Assembly: GCA_008360955.1 (NCBI GenBank)
Contig: LUCM01008110.1
Coordinates: 25,528-89,527, forward strand
Direction of reading: 5' to 3'
From: Fasciolopsis buskii
Taxonomy: Eukaryota; Platyhelminthes; Trematoda; Plagiorchiida; Fasciolidae
Length of the DNA stretch: 64,000 nt
Of this stretch, positions 12,947 to 25,300 are shown piece by piece (positions within the stretch are counted from its first letter, which is position 1; each line of letters begins with the position of its first letter). The notes under the pieces are model-generated. The model had not been told where the DNA came from and ran no database searches. It saw only the letters and a program-made list of their open reading frames with translations. The translations under genes and the position numbers were made by a program.

Positions 12947-15430
12947 AAGAAAGTCAACGGCCACGAGTGCTTCGACTACTAGGGCACATAACTTCGATCG
13001 ATATGAGAGTATGACCTAGATTTCTTAAATCTATCAACATATTCCGCTTACAAAAGAAATACTTGTAATCGTTGATTTATTCAACTGTCCGCAAACACTT
13101 CTCCGGTAGTGAATTAACAAGACGCACACAGATATCACATGAACATACTGGATCAACACCAGTTTGTATGATATTTTTACATCTAATTAAAATCCTAATC
13201 CTAACAGCTGCTGATTCTGCATGCACTTTAGTCCTAACCGAGATTTATTGACATGTTCCCAAGATTGACTGTAGGATATGAGTGGATTGGTTTAGTTTAG
13301 GCTTACTGATTTGACCAGTTCTATCAGTTTTCAATTTTTCAACTTCGATCCTGCCAAACTGACAATTTTCATCGATTCAGATTCAATGACCATGAGAAAA
13401 GTGATCGGACGAAGAAGAATTTTAAAGTTTGGACTATTCCCTATCTTTTCATCCAAAAACCACTCTTGTTTATCATCATGTGACCTGTTCGTATTGAACT
13501 TGGTGAGTGTTGACGTCACGCTGATGATCTCACGGACCAGCATTTTGTTGTTGTTGTTGTTCATGTATCGCATTAATGCATGTATTCTTGCCACAGATGG
13601 ATAACGATCACCGTTGAATTTTGGGGGTTGTCAGTACTACCAGTAACTCTCATGATGAGTGGCTTTGAGAGGTAGATCTTGTTTGCTTTTCGTTCAACCT
13701 TTGAACCGACCATCTCCACGTCCAATCCTTCGGTTCTCCACGACTTTAGTGGAGTCAAGAGTCAAGAGCGGCCAGTGGGTCATGGTTCCTTGGTTTGGAA
13801 GCCAGGAAGTAAATTACCGCCCGTTACTTCCACGATTGGCTAGTAAATCAAATTTCAACATTATTTGAATGTTTTAAGCGGAATTATAGTGGCTTGTAAA
13901 TGTGCTGAGGTGAATCTTAGGCAAATTTCAATGCAGTTCGGTTTTGTTTCTGTACCATGGGGTCATGGTAAAGACAAGAATCAATTGCGGGATGAGGTTT
14001 TTTAATGGTAAAATTATTCTATGGGAAGCGTTTTGAAAAGGAAAAACCAATTACATTAACTCCTGCAGCTTTAATCGGTCGATCGGTTCCGATTACAACC
14101 TCGCACTAGTTATTCGAACAAAAGTGCCATTTTGTCTTCGGGTCGCCAAATAAGAGTATTGTCTATGGATCGAAACCAAATTGCATACAAAATTTGGTTA
14201 AAATGATGACTTATTGGCTAATCATCTTGGATCTTTCCAAACCGTCAGTTCTTTTGTGATTTTTGCTTCCAGCGGCACTTGGGTGTCTTATGGCAATGAG
14301 AGAAAACCAAACAGCTTTCAAACATGTCTTGGAACTAGGTCAAGAGATAGGAATTTTGACCTGCCTATCAGGTTCACAGTTGGTTCGTGTATGGACCGCT
14401 TATAATTTACTCGATCCCGGCAAGATTTGTCACTTTATCCTAGTTTCCACGCCTTAGGTGTTGAATCATACTCCGTCATGGAGAGTACTACTATCAACCA
14501 GTTAGCAATTGAATTAGAACGCGAATTATTACTGATATCCTTTGCATCGGAATTGACAGTACCTAGATAAAGGGCTTGAAAGCCCTGTTAGTATTAGAAA
14601 ATTGCCTCGAGGTGATGGGAGCATAACACCGTGTGGCTGGCATAGGTCGTCAAGTTCTGCTCAGGCTTAGCTCATCCCCGACTCTATTTCTGCCGGTCCC
14701 CGTTAAACGTTGTATTTCTCAGAAAACAGATCGATCCAATAGGTTCATGTCAGCTACCAATGCGCTAAGGCACATAACTCCGATGAATTTTTTCTCCAAA
14801 ACATCACTACAAGAAGCCATAATCAAAGCGACATTTGGAACTAGGGCATCTGGACCGGGAACAGTGCCATCTCGAAAGTGCATTAACGAAAGTTCACTAG
14901 TCTTTGAAAAAATGAATGTACATACGTAAACACTTTGATTTGATGGCGGCAAGTAGTGGAAGGTGTACCTGATGTGATTTGACGAGTCATTTGAAAAACA
15001 CACTCTGATGGACAAAATTTTTGATTTTCATTGCAATAGTTACATATATATGTTTTAGTTTAGATTGAAAGTTGTCAGGGAAATGCGAAGAAGGAACAGA
15101 CCACAACAGCGGTTTTGAAGAAAAACGAATTTAAAGTTTGAGACAACTGAATAACGAAACAAGTAAATTGTACTGCTAGTGTGAGGAATTGTGGACGCAT
15201 TTCATAGGATTTGATGTAAACAATATGGAGCCGGAATATGGAGAGGTACTTCGGACAATAGGGAAGAATACCAAAGTACCTGGTGGTCGCAAGATTGAAA
15301 GAAATAGTAAAACAACTGGACATTTTGAAAGGAACGGAAGAACCTGACTTGCAAAGAAGACGGAAAAGTGTTTGCAATGGTTCGGATAAACAAGCTTGCC
15401 GAAATCAATTTTGTTATGAAACAGCCTAAC
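12947..15430. other. Unassigned non-coding stretch
   Basis: No gene recognised with confidence. A short (TTG)n run lies at 13545-13561. On the minus strand around 14770-14890 a short piece translates as FRDGTVPGPDALVP. It distantly resembles the KAPGPDG region of LINE reverse transcriptases but is too short to call. Confidence 0.45.
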
Positions 15431-15613
15431 TTTTTCTGCAACAGTCTTATCAACGTGTACCCTGCTACTACTGCCAGTACTACTAACAGTACTACTAGAA
15501 GTACTGCTACTTCCAAGGCTACCAATGGTACTGCTGACTTTCTTCAATTTAGCTGCCCGTAGCTGTTGTTTGACAGTCGCTAGCGAACTTGTAGTAGCTC
15601 TTCGGGCTATCTT
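15431..15613 (-). CDS. Candidate exon, Lys/Arg-rich then Ser/Thr-rich
   Basis: On the minus strand a frame of exactly 61 codons runs from an AG (possible splice acceptor, in the TAG at 15614-15616) to a GTTAGG (possible donor, 15430-15425). It begins with a basic stretch containing ATVKQQLRAAKLKKV and continues into a Ser/Thr/Gly-rich stretch encoded by imperfect AGTACT-like triplets (about 15460-15540). It ends VDKTVAEK. The composition is more protein-like than the surrounding frames, and the length is a multiple of three. Against it: the proposed acceptor lacks a good pyrimidine tract, the Ser/Thr part could be a decayed trinucleotide repeat, and no neighbouring exon is visible. No domain recognised. 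Confidence 0.22.
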
Positions 15614-18369
15614 CTAAAGCTCTCATCTGGACTAGAATAAGTACTCATCTTTACAACAAAGTAATCCTCGAAAATGTACGTTAGAAATGAAACATTTGAC
15701 TCCACAAAGGGGTAATGTAAACTGTAACTTTCGCCATGAATTTTATGTTTATTTCAATCCATATCTTTATTGCTTGGCACAGTCCAAAATCTTTAAACGA
15801 TGACCGGCGGCTGATGAAACTGGTTCCAATACCAATAACGATAACCAACATAAACTGACTTTTTGTATGGAGTGTAAGCAGCGGATAGTTGGTATTAGTA
15901 TTAAGAATTCAGCCTGTAAAAATCAGTTGTGCGTATGTCATTCAGAAGCCGTCCTGGTATTTCGGTGACGCTAGACACTGTCTTCTTTATCCTGTTCATC
16001 AAGGTCAAAAGAAGGTAGATGGTGTACGATGATAATGTTACATGATACTCGTAAGCAGTGTAAGTAAAACAGTGCGAACTTTGCTGAACGTTCGCTTAGT
16101 CTTAATCGTCTGGTGAATGAAAAACTTCGGGAAATGTAACAATTCGAAAAGTCCCACAATCGCAAAACTGGACTCAGCTTCTTGAAAGATGAGTTCATAG
16201 CACTAGAATCTTTTGTTTATATACATTAGTGTGAATATCGTTAAAAGAATACGCGGAGTATTTGTAATGCTTCAATACCTCTTACAGAAACGAGTCTCTC
16301 CAGCTTGCAACTATCATTAAATTTCTTTTGCAGGCTACTGGAGTGAAGTCCGGGAAGTTTAATTATTATTCGATTCATGTTACCTTCCGGTTAATAGACG
16401 GTTGCAGTTCTTTGTCTTATCGACTAGTCAATTTGATATCTAAAAATTTAAAATGTTTTTCATCTCTTCCACAAACGACAAGGAAAACTGCGGCTGTACA
16501 GATTGAAAATATTATTAAACAATTCTAAATGCGAAAATAAATTTTGTTGGTGAAAAACTGTTGGTCTGAATATGAAGGGTGAAATAAGTGTCCATTTTTT
16601 TAAAAAGAGAATAGTCAAGTCTCGGTAGAACAAAACGCAGGTGGTCATTCAAGGATTAGCGCAGAAGTGGGCGACTGCTTTGATTTCCTCCGCGATACTG
16701 GATCACATGCCCAATGAACATATCTCAACGTCTCTTACTCAAACGCGGTTGGAAATATAATGTGAAACATCAAAATCTATTTGTTTAATTCCAATAGCCC
16801 TGAAATATTACCCGCACCAACGAGTGATAACGTGATCGTTCAAAGTTCATATTTGTTCTATCGCCTTGTCTGTAACGCAAAACCAAAGGGAGCAGTTCAA
16901 TAAACTAGATTAGTCAAAGTGGAATGAAATGTGTTGATAATTGCTCGCAATGCGTAATTAAATTAATTTCGCGAATTTATTGAATTACGCTATGTCCATT
17001 GAGGACACTCCACGTTTAAAGAACCCGCAATTTTGTTGAGTAAAATCCACACTTTCGCTGGATTGCCCATCCCGGGAGAAGTTAGGATTTTTGCCTCGAA
17101 CAACTTTATTTGGGTTGGAGGAAATTCACAGTTACGTTTCTCAAAAAATCAGTACTCGTTCGAACTTTCCCCTCACTCTTGTCTTCTGATGAAAACTCGA
17201 GATCCGACTCATGTATCACCCTTCACCAAGAGTCAATCAACAACCGAGCTCGGTGGTCTGTAATTCTGAACTAAATACTGCCCCCGTGGTTCTTCTAATG
17301 GGTACGGTATGGTAGGAGATGGCAGATAAGTATAATACCTAGGACTGGCTGTTCTGAGCACATGTTTTGATGCCTTTTTAGTCATGTTGCATAATATAGT
17401 AAAATGAATTTTTTGAATGTCTCCGTAAATGTCCATTTTCCCAGCTCATTTGCAACAAAGGAACATTAAAAAACAGTGAAAAGCGGCTATTTATGACAGT
17501 TCCAGGAACACATGCCCTACCAACGAGTACAAAAATACAGTCGACCAAAAAACTCAGTGAACAATTGGAAGAGTTGAGAATTGAAAATCCTAAAACTCTA
17601 ACCACTTACTGCGGTACACTGAAACAAACGCTATGCGCCATCATTTGTGTGAGCATCGGCAGTCTGGCATCATTCTCGCTATCTCCCATCGAAGGCAATT
17701 GTCAGTCAAACTCATCTGCCCAATCCTAGTCGTCCCGGATGAACTTTGTCCTCCCTGGTGATTTTGTCCACACAAGGTCGAAAATATCTGCTGGTATCAG
17801 TGCTATCTTTGAACGTCACAATCTCGGTTAAATGCTGTGAGAAAAGCAATGCTTTGCACTTCCATAAACTTACTCTCCCGCAGTCAGTAGCAGTAGTAGA
17901 CTAAAAGTCCCTCGACATATTTTTAAAAGAATAATATTTTACCTGTTTGCTTCATTTGGTCTCGTGACAACAATGTGCATCCTTTTCAGGAAGATAACCA
18001 AGTGTGAAAGTCCATCGATCCTCAAAGGATTCCAGTCCACGACTTTGAAGTTAGAAACTCTTGATGTTGATTGTTCAACCACCACCCATCACTCTTTCAG
18101 CAAAAATTACTAGCGCTCCTTTACACAGTTTCGTCAGGACTTCTTCAAAAGGTAAACATTTGCCAAATTTCAGTCGAAAGAATCTTCCATTTCAGCCAGC
18201 TCGAAATGTTTTGAAATGGTTCAAATCTGACGAATAATGATGCCATTGTGTTATCGCGCAACTTTTAACTATCATCCTGGGCGTAGTGAGTTCTCTGCAT
18301 GGGTGCACATTGTTGGACTGTGTCCTCTCAGCATACGCAAATATTTCTCACTGTTTACGTTTGATTTTC
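15614..18369. other. Unassigned non-coding stretch
   Basis: No gene or repeat family recognised in about 2.7 kb. Open frames are short and evenly spread over all six frames. Confidence 0.5.
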
Positions 18370-18546
18370 ATTCTTTTCATCTCTTTTATTTCTTGTATTA
18401 ATGAAGCCACAGTGTACATCCTTATGAGGAAGGGGACCGTCGCCAACAGAGAACTGCCGAACGGTGAAGTTGACCGATGTTGTGGGGATTCGAACCAGCG
18501 ACGTTCACATCCAGAGGCCGTGATCTTATCTGCCTGCCCACCGGAA
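18370..18546 (-). mobile_element. tRNA-like SINE, family A, copy 3 (diverged)
   Basis: Minus-strand copy. The plus strand shows the tail complement (TTTTCATCTCTTTTATTTCTTG), the body (GTCGCCAACAGAGAACTGCC), box B (GGGATTCGAACCAGCGACG) and the head complement (GATCTTATCTGCCTGCCCACCGG) in the same order as other copies. It is more diverged than copies 2, 6 and 9, suggesting an older insertion. Confidence 0.8.
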
Positions 18547-20428
18547 CTATCACACGATTACCGCCATAGACGTTGTATCTCAATTTCCGACTCTCGTGGC
18601 CTAATGGGTGTTTTCAGTCCACAAATAGATACTAGACCAGTTAGTCGGTCAGCTAAATGAACACGTCAAACTTGAAACGAAGTTGGAATTCTCGTACCAG
18701 ATGCCATGGAGAAGCTTTAGAAACATCCGCGTGAGTTCATACAGTAGCATGGAAGAAGATGCTTTCAAGGTCGAGGTATGTTGGTGGGTGGATTATGTAT
18801 TGGGATTTGTGTTTAATGGTAGGCTGGCTCATCCACGTATAAGGTTTGCAGTACCTGAAACAGATCCTATAACACGAAGTAGGAGAATCACATAGCCACA
18901 TATGTAACGGGACGTAAAGGTACAGTAATGAGGCGCTTTGATCAAGAGGATCATTTTCTTGGCATTGTACAGCAATTTTCAACTGCTTGCATGCACCTAA
19001 ATAGCAAACTCGGAATAGTCGAATCCAGAATATTCAATGATCTCATTTGTTTTTACAGTCACAAATTTCTGGGTTGCTCCGTCTATGTTTGATAACCCCT
19101 TCTGATTACACCTTTCCGGCCAAATTTGCGCTCGGGCTTTATCAGATTTGGGCTTCGTTCTCATCTGAGTTCATCCCCTGGTGCTTATCCTTCACTGCAG
19201 CCAAGGTTTGACTCTCGGTATGTCCAGGCGGAAAACGTTGTTTTGTCCCTGCACCATCAGCTTTCCCATTCAGACCAATCAGAATTTCCAGTTTAGATTC
19301 GGTGTTTTTCTTGCTTTCGTTGTCTGAAAACGTGCAAGATAGGCTTCGTCAATTGACATAGACTGTAATGAGATAACATGTCAACTATACGCTCCGCAAA
19401 TATTCGTATTTCTCGAGTGCTGCTTGATAAAATCTACATTCGATTGTGACATAGAATTGATCTTACTGAATACCAGTGACCTGTCCAAGATAGCCAGCAT
19501 CTAATAACTATGAACGATGAAAGTGACATAATTGGCTCACGATGAGATAGATACCAACTAATTGATGACCGATCCTCTCGCTAGTACCTCTGTACCTAAA
19601 GCCGAAAATTCACCCCGTTTTTTGAGTGTGTAAAGCAGCTAATGACAAGAATGAACTTGAGCTGAGAAGATTTCAGTTTTCCTGAAAAGAATCATGATAA
19701 TTTTATGGGGATTCAACAACGTGGACGAGGACGAGGGACGTGATGGTTGGCTCTTCTCAGACCACACGCTGATTTGTTTCCATCCGTTGGTTTCAACTTC
19801 GAGGAATCTTTTCCGTCGTAGGATATAGCCCCCCGGGATTATCGAACAGAAATCAGACATGGAATGGTATAGGTATTCGTGGAGAACGTCAATTAGACGG
19901 TGATTAGCTGGAACGACAACGAACCAAATTGATATTAGAACAAGATGAAAAAATCAAAAGTCAATCAACAGTGACCAGAAAAGTAACAAAGTAATTTCCC
20001 AATAGAATCAATCAACTATCAATATTTTCCGGCTAAGTAAAATAACAAACGTAAATCGTTGGTATCGAACTGAACTGAAAATGATTAGGGTTGAGCTAAA
20101 ATAAATATTGACCTTCTGCTAACTAGTCTTTTGCAAGTAAGTTGACACAATGAATATCAGTCATTTCTAGATTGTGGCGATGCCAGCGGATCCCGGTCAA
20201 ACGGTAAACGAGCAACAACTGTGACTTTGCAAAAACATTCATGATCTTGATATTTGCTAATCTCATGTGACCTTGTCGTGAACTGGATGGAAGTCTTCAA
20301 ATTGGACATAGTGACGAGGCGATTGGATAGCCAAAATACACGAACCTAATGTGGAAAAGTCGAAGAACAATGTTTTCTCCAAAAAACACGGGAAATTTTT
20401 GAGCACAGCTAATTATGTTGAACGGTTT
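18547..20428. other. Unassigned non-coding stretch
   Basis: No gene or repeat family recognised. Confidence 0.5.
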
Positions 20429-20857
20429 CTACCACGAACTTTGAATTTTTGCTCGCCAAAATTTACTTTTTGTTCCAAAGTGCAATTTTTCACATTCGGT
20501 CGTGTCTTCATTGGAATCATTTGACCTGGTGTTCATGTGAATTAATGTGACCACTCGGGAATTTCCAAGTGTTGGCTTCTTGTGTTTTTCTCTTGTTACC
20601 TTTCTACCTTCAAACTGTGAACTGTAATCCAATGTTCAAATCATAATGAAAGTGTTCCGGAGCGCTGGAATCAGACGATTGGAGTAATTGCAAGCGGTTG
20701 ACAACTTGGTGTATTTGGCTACTTTCGTTTCCCGTAGATTGTTGTTTTCCATAGCATTTTGATCAATAGAACAACTCCTCTCCCCGAAGATGTGACACTC
20801 TTCATCAATAATCAAGATGTCGTCGTCAGCGCATATACGCGGTGGCGTGGTGTTCAT
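20429..20857 (-). pseudogene. Long minus-strand frame broken by one TGA, function unknown
   Basis: From an ATG preceded by an in-frame TAG at about 20858-20860, the minus strand is open for 73 codons. It then meets a single TGA (20638-20636) and stays open in the same frame for another 68 codons to a stop at 20429. The first part contains ADDDILIIDEE, which recalls the ADD motif of reverse transcriptases, but the rest shows no further reverse-transcriptase motif. It could be a decayed transposon reading frame, a diverged exon with one inactivating change, or chance in a window of this size. No splice signals or neighbouring exon support it. Confidence 0.2.
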
Positions 20858-21055
20858 CTACACACGCGAGCTTTTTAATAGTTTTGACCTTGGACATCTT
20901 CAACGACCTTGGGCTTGAAATTAGTTGCTTTTTTCAAAAAATGACGAGTGATAACGTGATGTTTGACCATGGCGAAATTAACGTTTGATTTGAGTAACTG
21001 ATCCCTTCAGCTGAGTACGAATTTTTTCATCCGAAGATTTTATCTTCGTCTTTTT
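20858..21055. other. Unassigned spacer
   Basis: Short spacer before a SINE copy. It contains ACGAGTGATAACGTGAT, which also occurs near 16822. I see no explanation for that short match. Confidence 0.4.
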
Positions 21056-21228
21056 GTTTTATCTTTTTAACTCAGTTATCAGTGAAGTAATAACCTTACA
21101 TTACTTTCATGTAGGGGGTTGCGGCCAATCAAAGGCTGCCAAGTAGGGAATTTGACCGGCCATGAGAGGATTCGAACCGGCAACCTTCACGCCCAAACAC
21201 CACGGTCTTATCCGGTTGACCACCGTCA
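21056..21228 (-). mobile_element. tRNA-like SINE, family A, copy 4
   Basis: Minus-strand copy. In plus-strand order it shows the tail complement (TTTATCTTTTTAACTCAG), the body (GGTTGCGGCCAATCAAAGGC), box B (GGATTCGAACCGGCAACC) and the head complement (CTTATCCGGTTGACCACCGTC). All landmarks of the family are present. Confidence 0.88.
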
Positions 21229-22131
21229 GTTTGGATTATGATAGTGGGTAGACCTACTGAAATCCAATTCATAAAAACACAATGTGAAAATTCTATAAAA
21301 AGACTGATATACGAAACAATCTACTCCATAAGTGACATGCAAATGTTTTTAGAAAATCTAAAGCAGGGAACCCCAGGGGTGCAAGTGATAGTAATTATGT
21401 TTAGTATTAGTGTGGCGTTTACTTCGACTAAGAAGAAGGCAACCAAAAAGCTTTTACAAGACCGTTGCCCGGATGAACTGCTGGAAGGAAAAAAGAAACC
21501 ATATTTTCCCATCAACAGAAATTTTCCCGTTCACTTGCTTTCAATTTAATAATGACGTGTATCAGCAAATCAAAGTCAAATTGATAAACCTGACCATTTT
21601 GGAATTTATTGCTAAAGTTGGGACGTAGGCTTTTGGTGACACTGCATCTTTATTGATCCGGCCAAAACTTTGGGGTCATTTGCGTTCGGAAAACAAACGA
21701 CAAAATCCGCGAAATCATCAAATTCATGGATGAAATCGGCCAAGGAATGGAAAATGCAACTTCGGACATGTTGACACACAGGAACACTAGGGGCATATTT
21801 GAGATAAGAGCAAGGGGGCGAAAAAAACGAACTCGAATAGAGTTTTCAGAACAATCATTCCAAACAATTAAAAAAGACTGCTCACACGAGCTCTTTCACG
21901 ATAGCAAAACTCGATGCAACCCAACGTGACGATAAGCACATGAAAAATGCTTTTTCAAAATGTGACAGTTAACCAGATGACTAAGAAACTTCGTAAGAAG
22001 AGCTAGGCTTGAAGTGAGCAGGAAATCGCATCAAGGAGCACAAGCAAGCAGAAGGACGACTCTGATGTATATCAGGGAGATAGCCGAAGAAGTTAGGAAG
22101 TTTCTTGAACCGAAAAGCACCACAACTGAGC
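21229..22131. other. Unassigned non-coding stretch
   Basis: No gene or repeat recognised between two SINE A copies. The 103-codon plus frame at 21238-21549 has no motif and an equally open shadow. Confidence 0.45.
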
Positions 22132-22310
22132 ATAGGCGGTGATCAAGCGGATAAGGCAATGGTGTTTGGACGAGAAGATCGCCTATTCGAATCCTCCTAC
22201 AGCCAAACAACTTCCCCACTTGGAATCTCTCTGTTGGCCGCGGCCCCCTTCCTAAAAGATGATGTAGGTTTTCTAATTCATTAAGAAAGGAAGTAAAAGA
22301 CAAAATAATA
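22132..22310 (+). mobile_element. tRNA-like SINE, family A, copy 5
   Basis: Plus-strand copy. Its head is GGCGGTGATCAAGCGGATAA (box A), box B is ATTCGAATCCTCC, the body reads CTCTGTTGGCCGCGGCCCCC, and the tail is AAGGAAGTAAAAGACAAAAT. It is the first plus-strand copy in the window. Confidence 0.88.
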
Positions 22311-25300
22311 GAAGGGTGGTTGTGGCACTCACTGATCATCCGAAAAAGGTGACTTTTTTCTGACAACTGACCTAGCTTTCTACTCTGACTTCATAATATT
22401 TGTTTGGCTGCGTCTACGTACTTCCGGTTTTCCACATTTTCCGCATTTTCGTTCTCGAATTGTTTTTTTCCGCCCGGTAGTCTTGATATGGTTTCGCAGT
22501 TCGTGTATTCTTGTCCATGCTATTTCCACTCCACGAGATATACGATAAGTATATCATCTCTGTCAGGTTTAAGTCATCTCTGTTGCATCAAAGTAAGTTT
22601 CCTCGGCATCAGCCTCGAAATTTCATGGGAGACACGTCCGGCGGTCGCATACGAAACGCTTTTGGTAGGCCTCCCGGTAACGGTAGAAGACTTGTATCGA
22701 AAGCCAGAGAACAACTGGAAATCGACAAAAGTTAAGACTTTCGATGCTTTTCACGTAGCATCACGGAACCTTGAAGTTAAGACGATGACGAAAAATGTCA
22801 ACCCGTCCGACCATCGACAGATGTTCATCTAACGTTGCGCTGTTCCAATCTTCGAACGAGTCGTTCTTGGACCTACGTCACCACACACCGAAACACAAAC
22901 ATCTTGTCCCCAAGGTGCACCTCAAGTTGCTGATTATCTTAGCGTTCACACATTGCAATATTGACCACGTGATACCATCATCATGAGGATACAACACCTA
23001 GTAATTAGTTTGTCCAAAACACACACACATCCAGCCAAACATTGACCCTGCACCAAAGTAAATAAACAAAGATCTATGGAAATTATTCGTTGGTCAAACG
23101 GTGGGAGATTACGAAGACAGGATCCTTTATCTCTTAATTCTATCCACTCGGTTAAATTCGTCAACGGTAAATCGGATCACACGAGCAGGCCGATGAAGTG
23201 CAAGTTGCTAGACCAGCTAAAGAAGCCGAAAACAGATCGACGGATTATTTTGTTTTAGTTCAAAGATATCTTACTCATTATTATGGATCCAAATTCGACG
23301 TTGGCATTTCGACAAAACTCAGCCCACAGAACCAGCAGAGAACAGTTTTACTTTGCTCAAGAGACGGAATCTTTCAAGTTGCTGGACTGCCTATTGGACG
23401 CCAGGACTGTGCCAGAAAATAATTGCTAGAGATCTAATATTTACGTGACGGCCGAAAGTTGCAAACCTAGGAGAAGGGCTTAGAATAGAATAAATAGGAG
23501 CAAATTTGACAAGGCAACCAAAATGCGAAATGTAAACAATTCTGATCCACTAGTTTCCAACTGGCAAGTTTCCAATTCCGGGACTTGAAGTATTCAGACA
23601 GGTGGAATGAAATTTTCGGATAGAGTATCATTCAATATCAATTTCCGTCTTCAAGATTTCAACGATACTCCAAATCGAAATGTCAAAATGCAGAACAAGC
23701 GAGAGATTTTTTCACGGAACCCAGTTGCTTGCGTTGCGCTGCGATGTGAACGAGACATTTTTCTTTGGATTTTCATTGGTACTCTAACTTCTAAATTTGT
23801 TATTGGCAAAGGGTGTGTTGATCCAAGAATTAGGTGAGATCAATGAGGCAGACAATTACGCGCCCGAACCACCGTTCTTGTCAAAGTTTGTCTGCCAAGT
23901 CAAAGTCAGACGGACGGACTAATAGCCATTACTTCCAGTGGTGATGAACAGTTTTCGATCTAAACACCAAACGAAGTACTCACGAGTTTGTGAAAATCAA
24001 TTTTCAAAACGACTAAGTAATTTATACCCTTTTTAACACTAGCTTTTAAAAAATATCATGCTGGATTTGAAAGGATTTCCGGTCGATTTTCCAACGAAAC
24101 ATCATTTGGAGCAAGGAATCGCAATAGTCCCATTTACGCTCGAAATACAAATCAATATGGGAAGACTGATGACCGGTCACTGTGTGATTTCGATAGATTA
24201 TGGTGCCTGAAACATATTTTGTGTAAACCCACACAGCATCTGTCTACCTATACACTATTCTCTCCGAAACAGTTTTGGGGTTCGACGATGGGTCGACGTG
24301 GTCAGTCGATCACATGAACAGATAGTATGAATAACCGGTGGACTAACTCGCGCAGATCAATTTAGACTGCCTAGTTGGGTTTCTAGATGCCCACTCTAGT
24401 GACGGTGATAGATAATACGTCATATGACTCGAAATTGCAATCACTGGGATCCGTGGTTTGGAATTCGTTGCTCTCGTGCACATTTATTCTGTATATCACG
24501 TGACAGTTGATCATTCACCATTTCTTGTTCAATCCCGTCTTTTGAATAGTCCAACATGTGAGATAGCAACTAAAATCAAGGTAAATTATCGCAAGTCGGT
24601 GTTTCTAAAACCGAAATGAACTTATGTAATTCTCCATAAAACTAAATTGACAATTTTGCCATTGTCACGTTAGTTTTTCAATTCACTGCTTGATGGCTTC
24701 TCAAACCAATGTTAAAATAGCATCCTCAGACACAAAACTGGCACCACTCGGACATGTACATCACCCTGGTCAGTTGAATATCTGTGCAGTTGCACGTTTC
24801 CGTTGCAAGCGTACTTCAGCGTATGCGCAAAAAGCGAGTCTAGAATGAGCACATGATTGCTTGGGTAAAAACAGACAGATTTAATTTGCCCCTTAATTAA
24901 ACCTCCCGTTGTGATAGTCGTTGCTTGTATTAGTTTACTAAACATTCTGACTGGTATTATGTATGCATTCACTTAAATTATTTAAATTCGCGAACTGCAG
25001 ACTTTCATTTCAGTCAATTACATGATTCTATTTTGGTCTGCACACTTATTGAATATCATAAATTGCGTCATGTATTTACAAATCTGTTTTCATTGAATTG
25101 ATTGTTTGAGACCAATGGAATAATTATTCGCATGCAGCACCAGCTGATTAGACTAATTAGATGACGATAAAAGCGTCTGGTCTATATAATAAAAGCAGCG
25201 GACTATATATTCGCCATGCGAGGTGAATGGGCTATTCATCACATGACAATTAGGTTACTCCATGTTTCCACTTCTTATCCGCATTTACACCAAACGACCC

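Noticed and set aside
14719..14890. Minus-strand FRDGTVPGPDALVP, similar to the GPDG region of LINE reverse transcriptases
   Set aside because: Too short, and no flanking motifs were found.
25180..25200. TATA-box-like CTATATAATAAAAG
   Set aside because: No downstream gene or other promoter element; AT-rich DNA gives such matches by chance.
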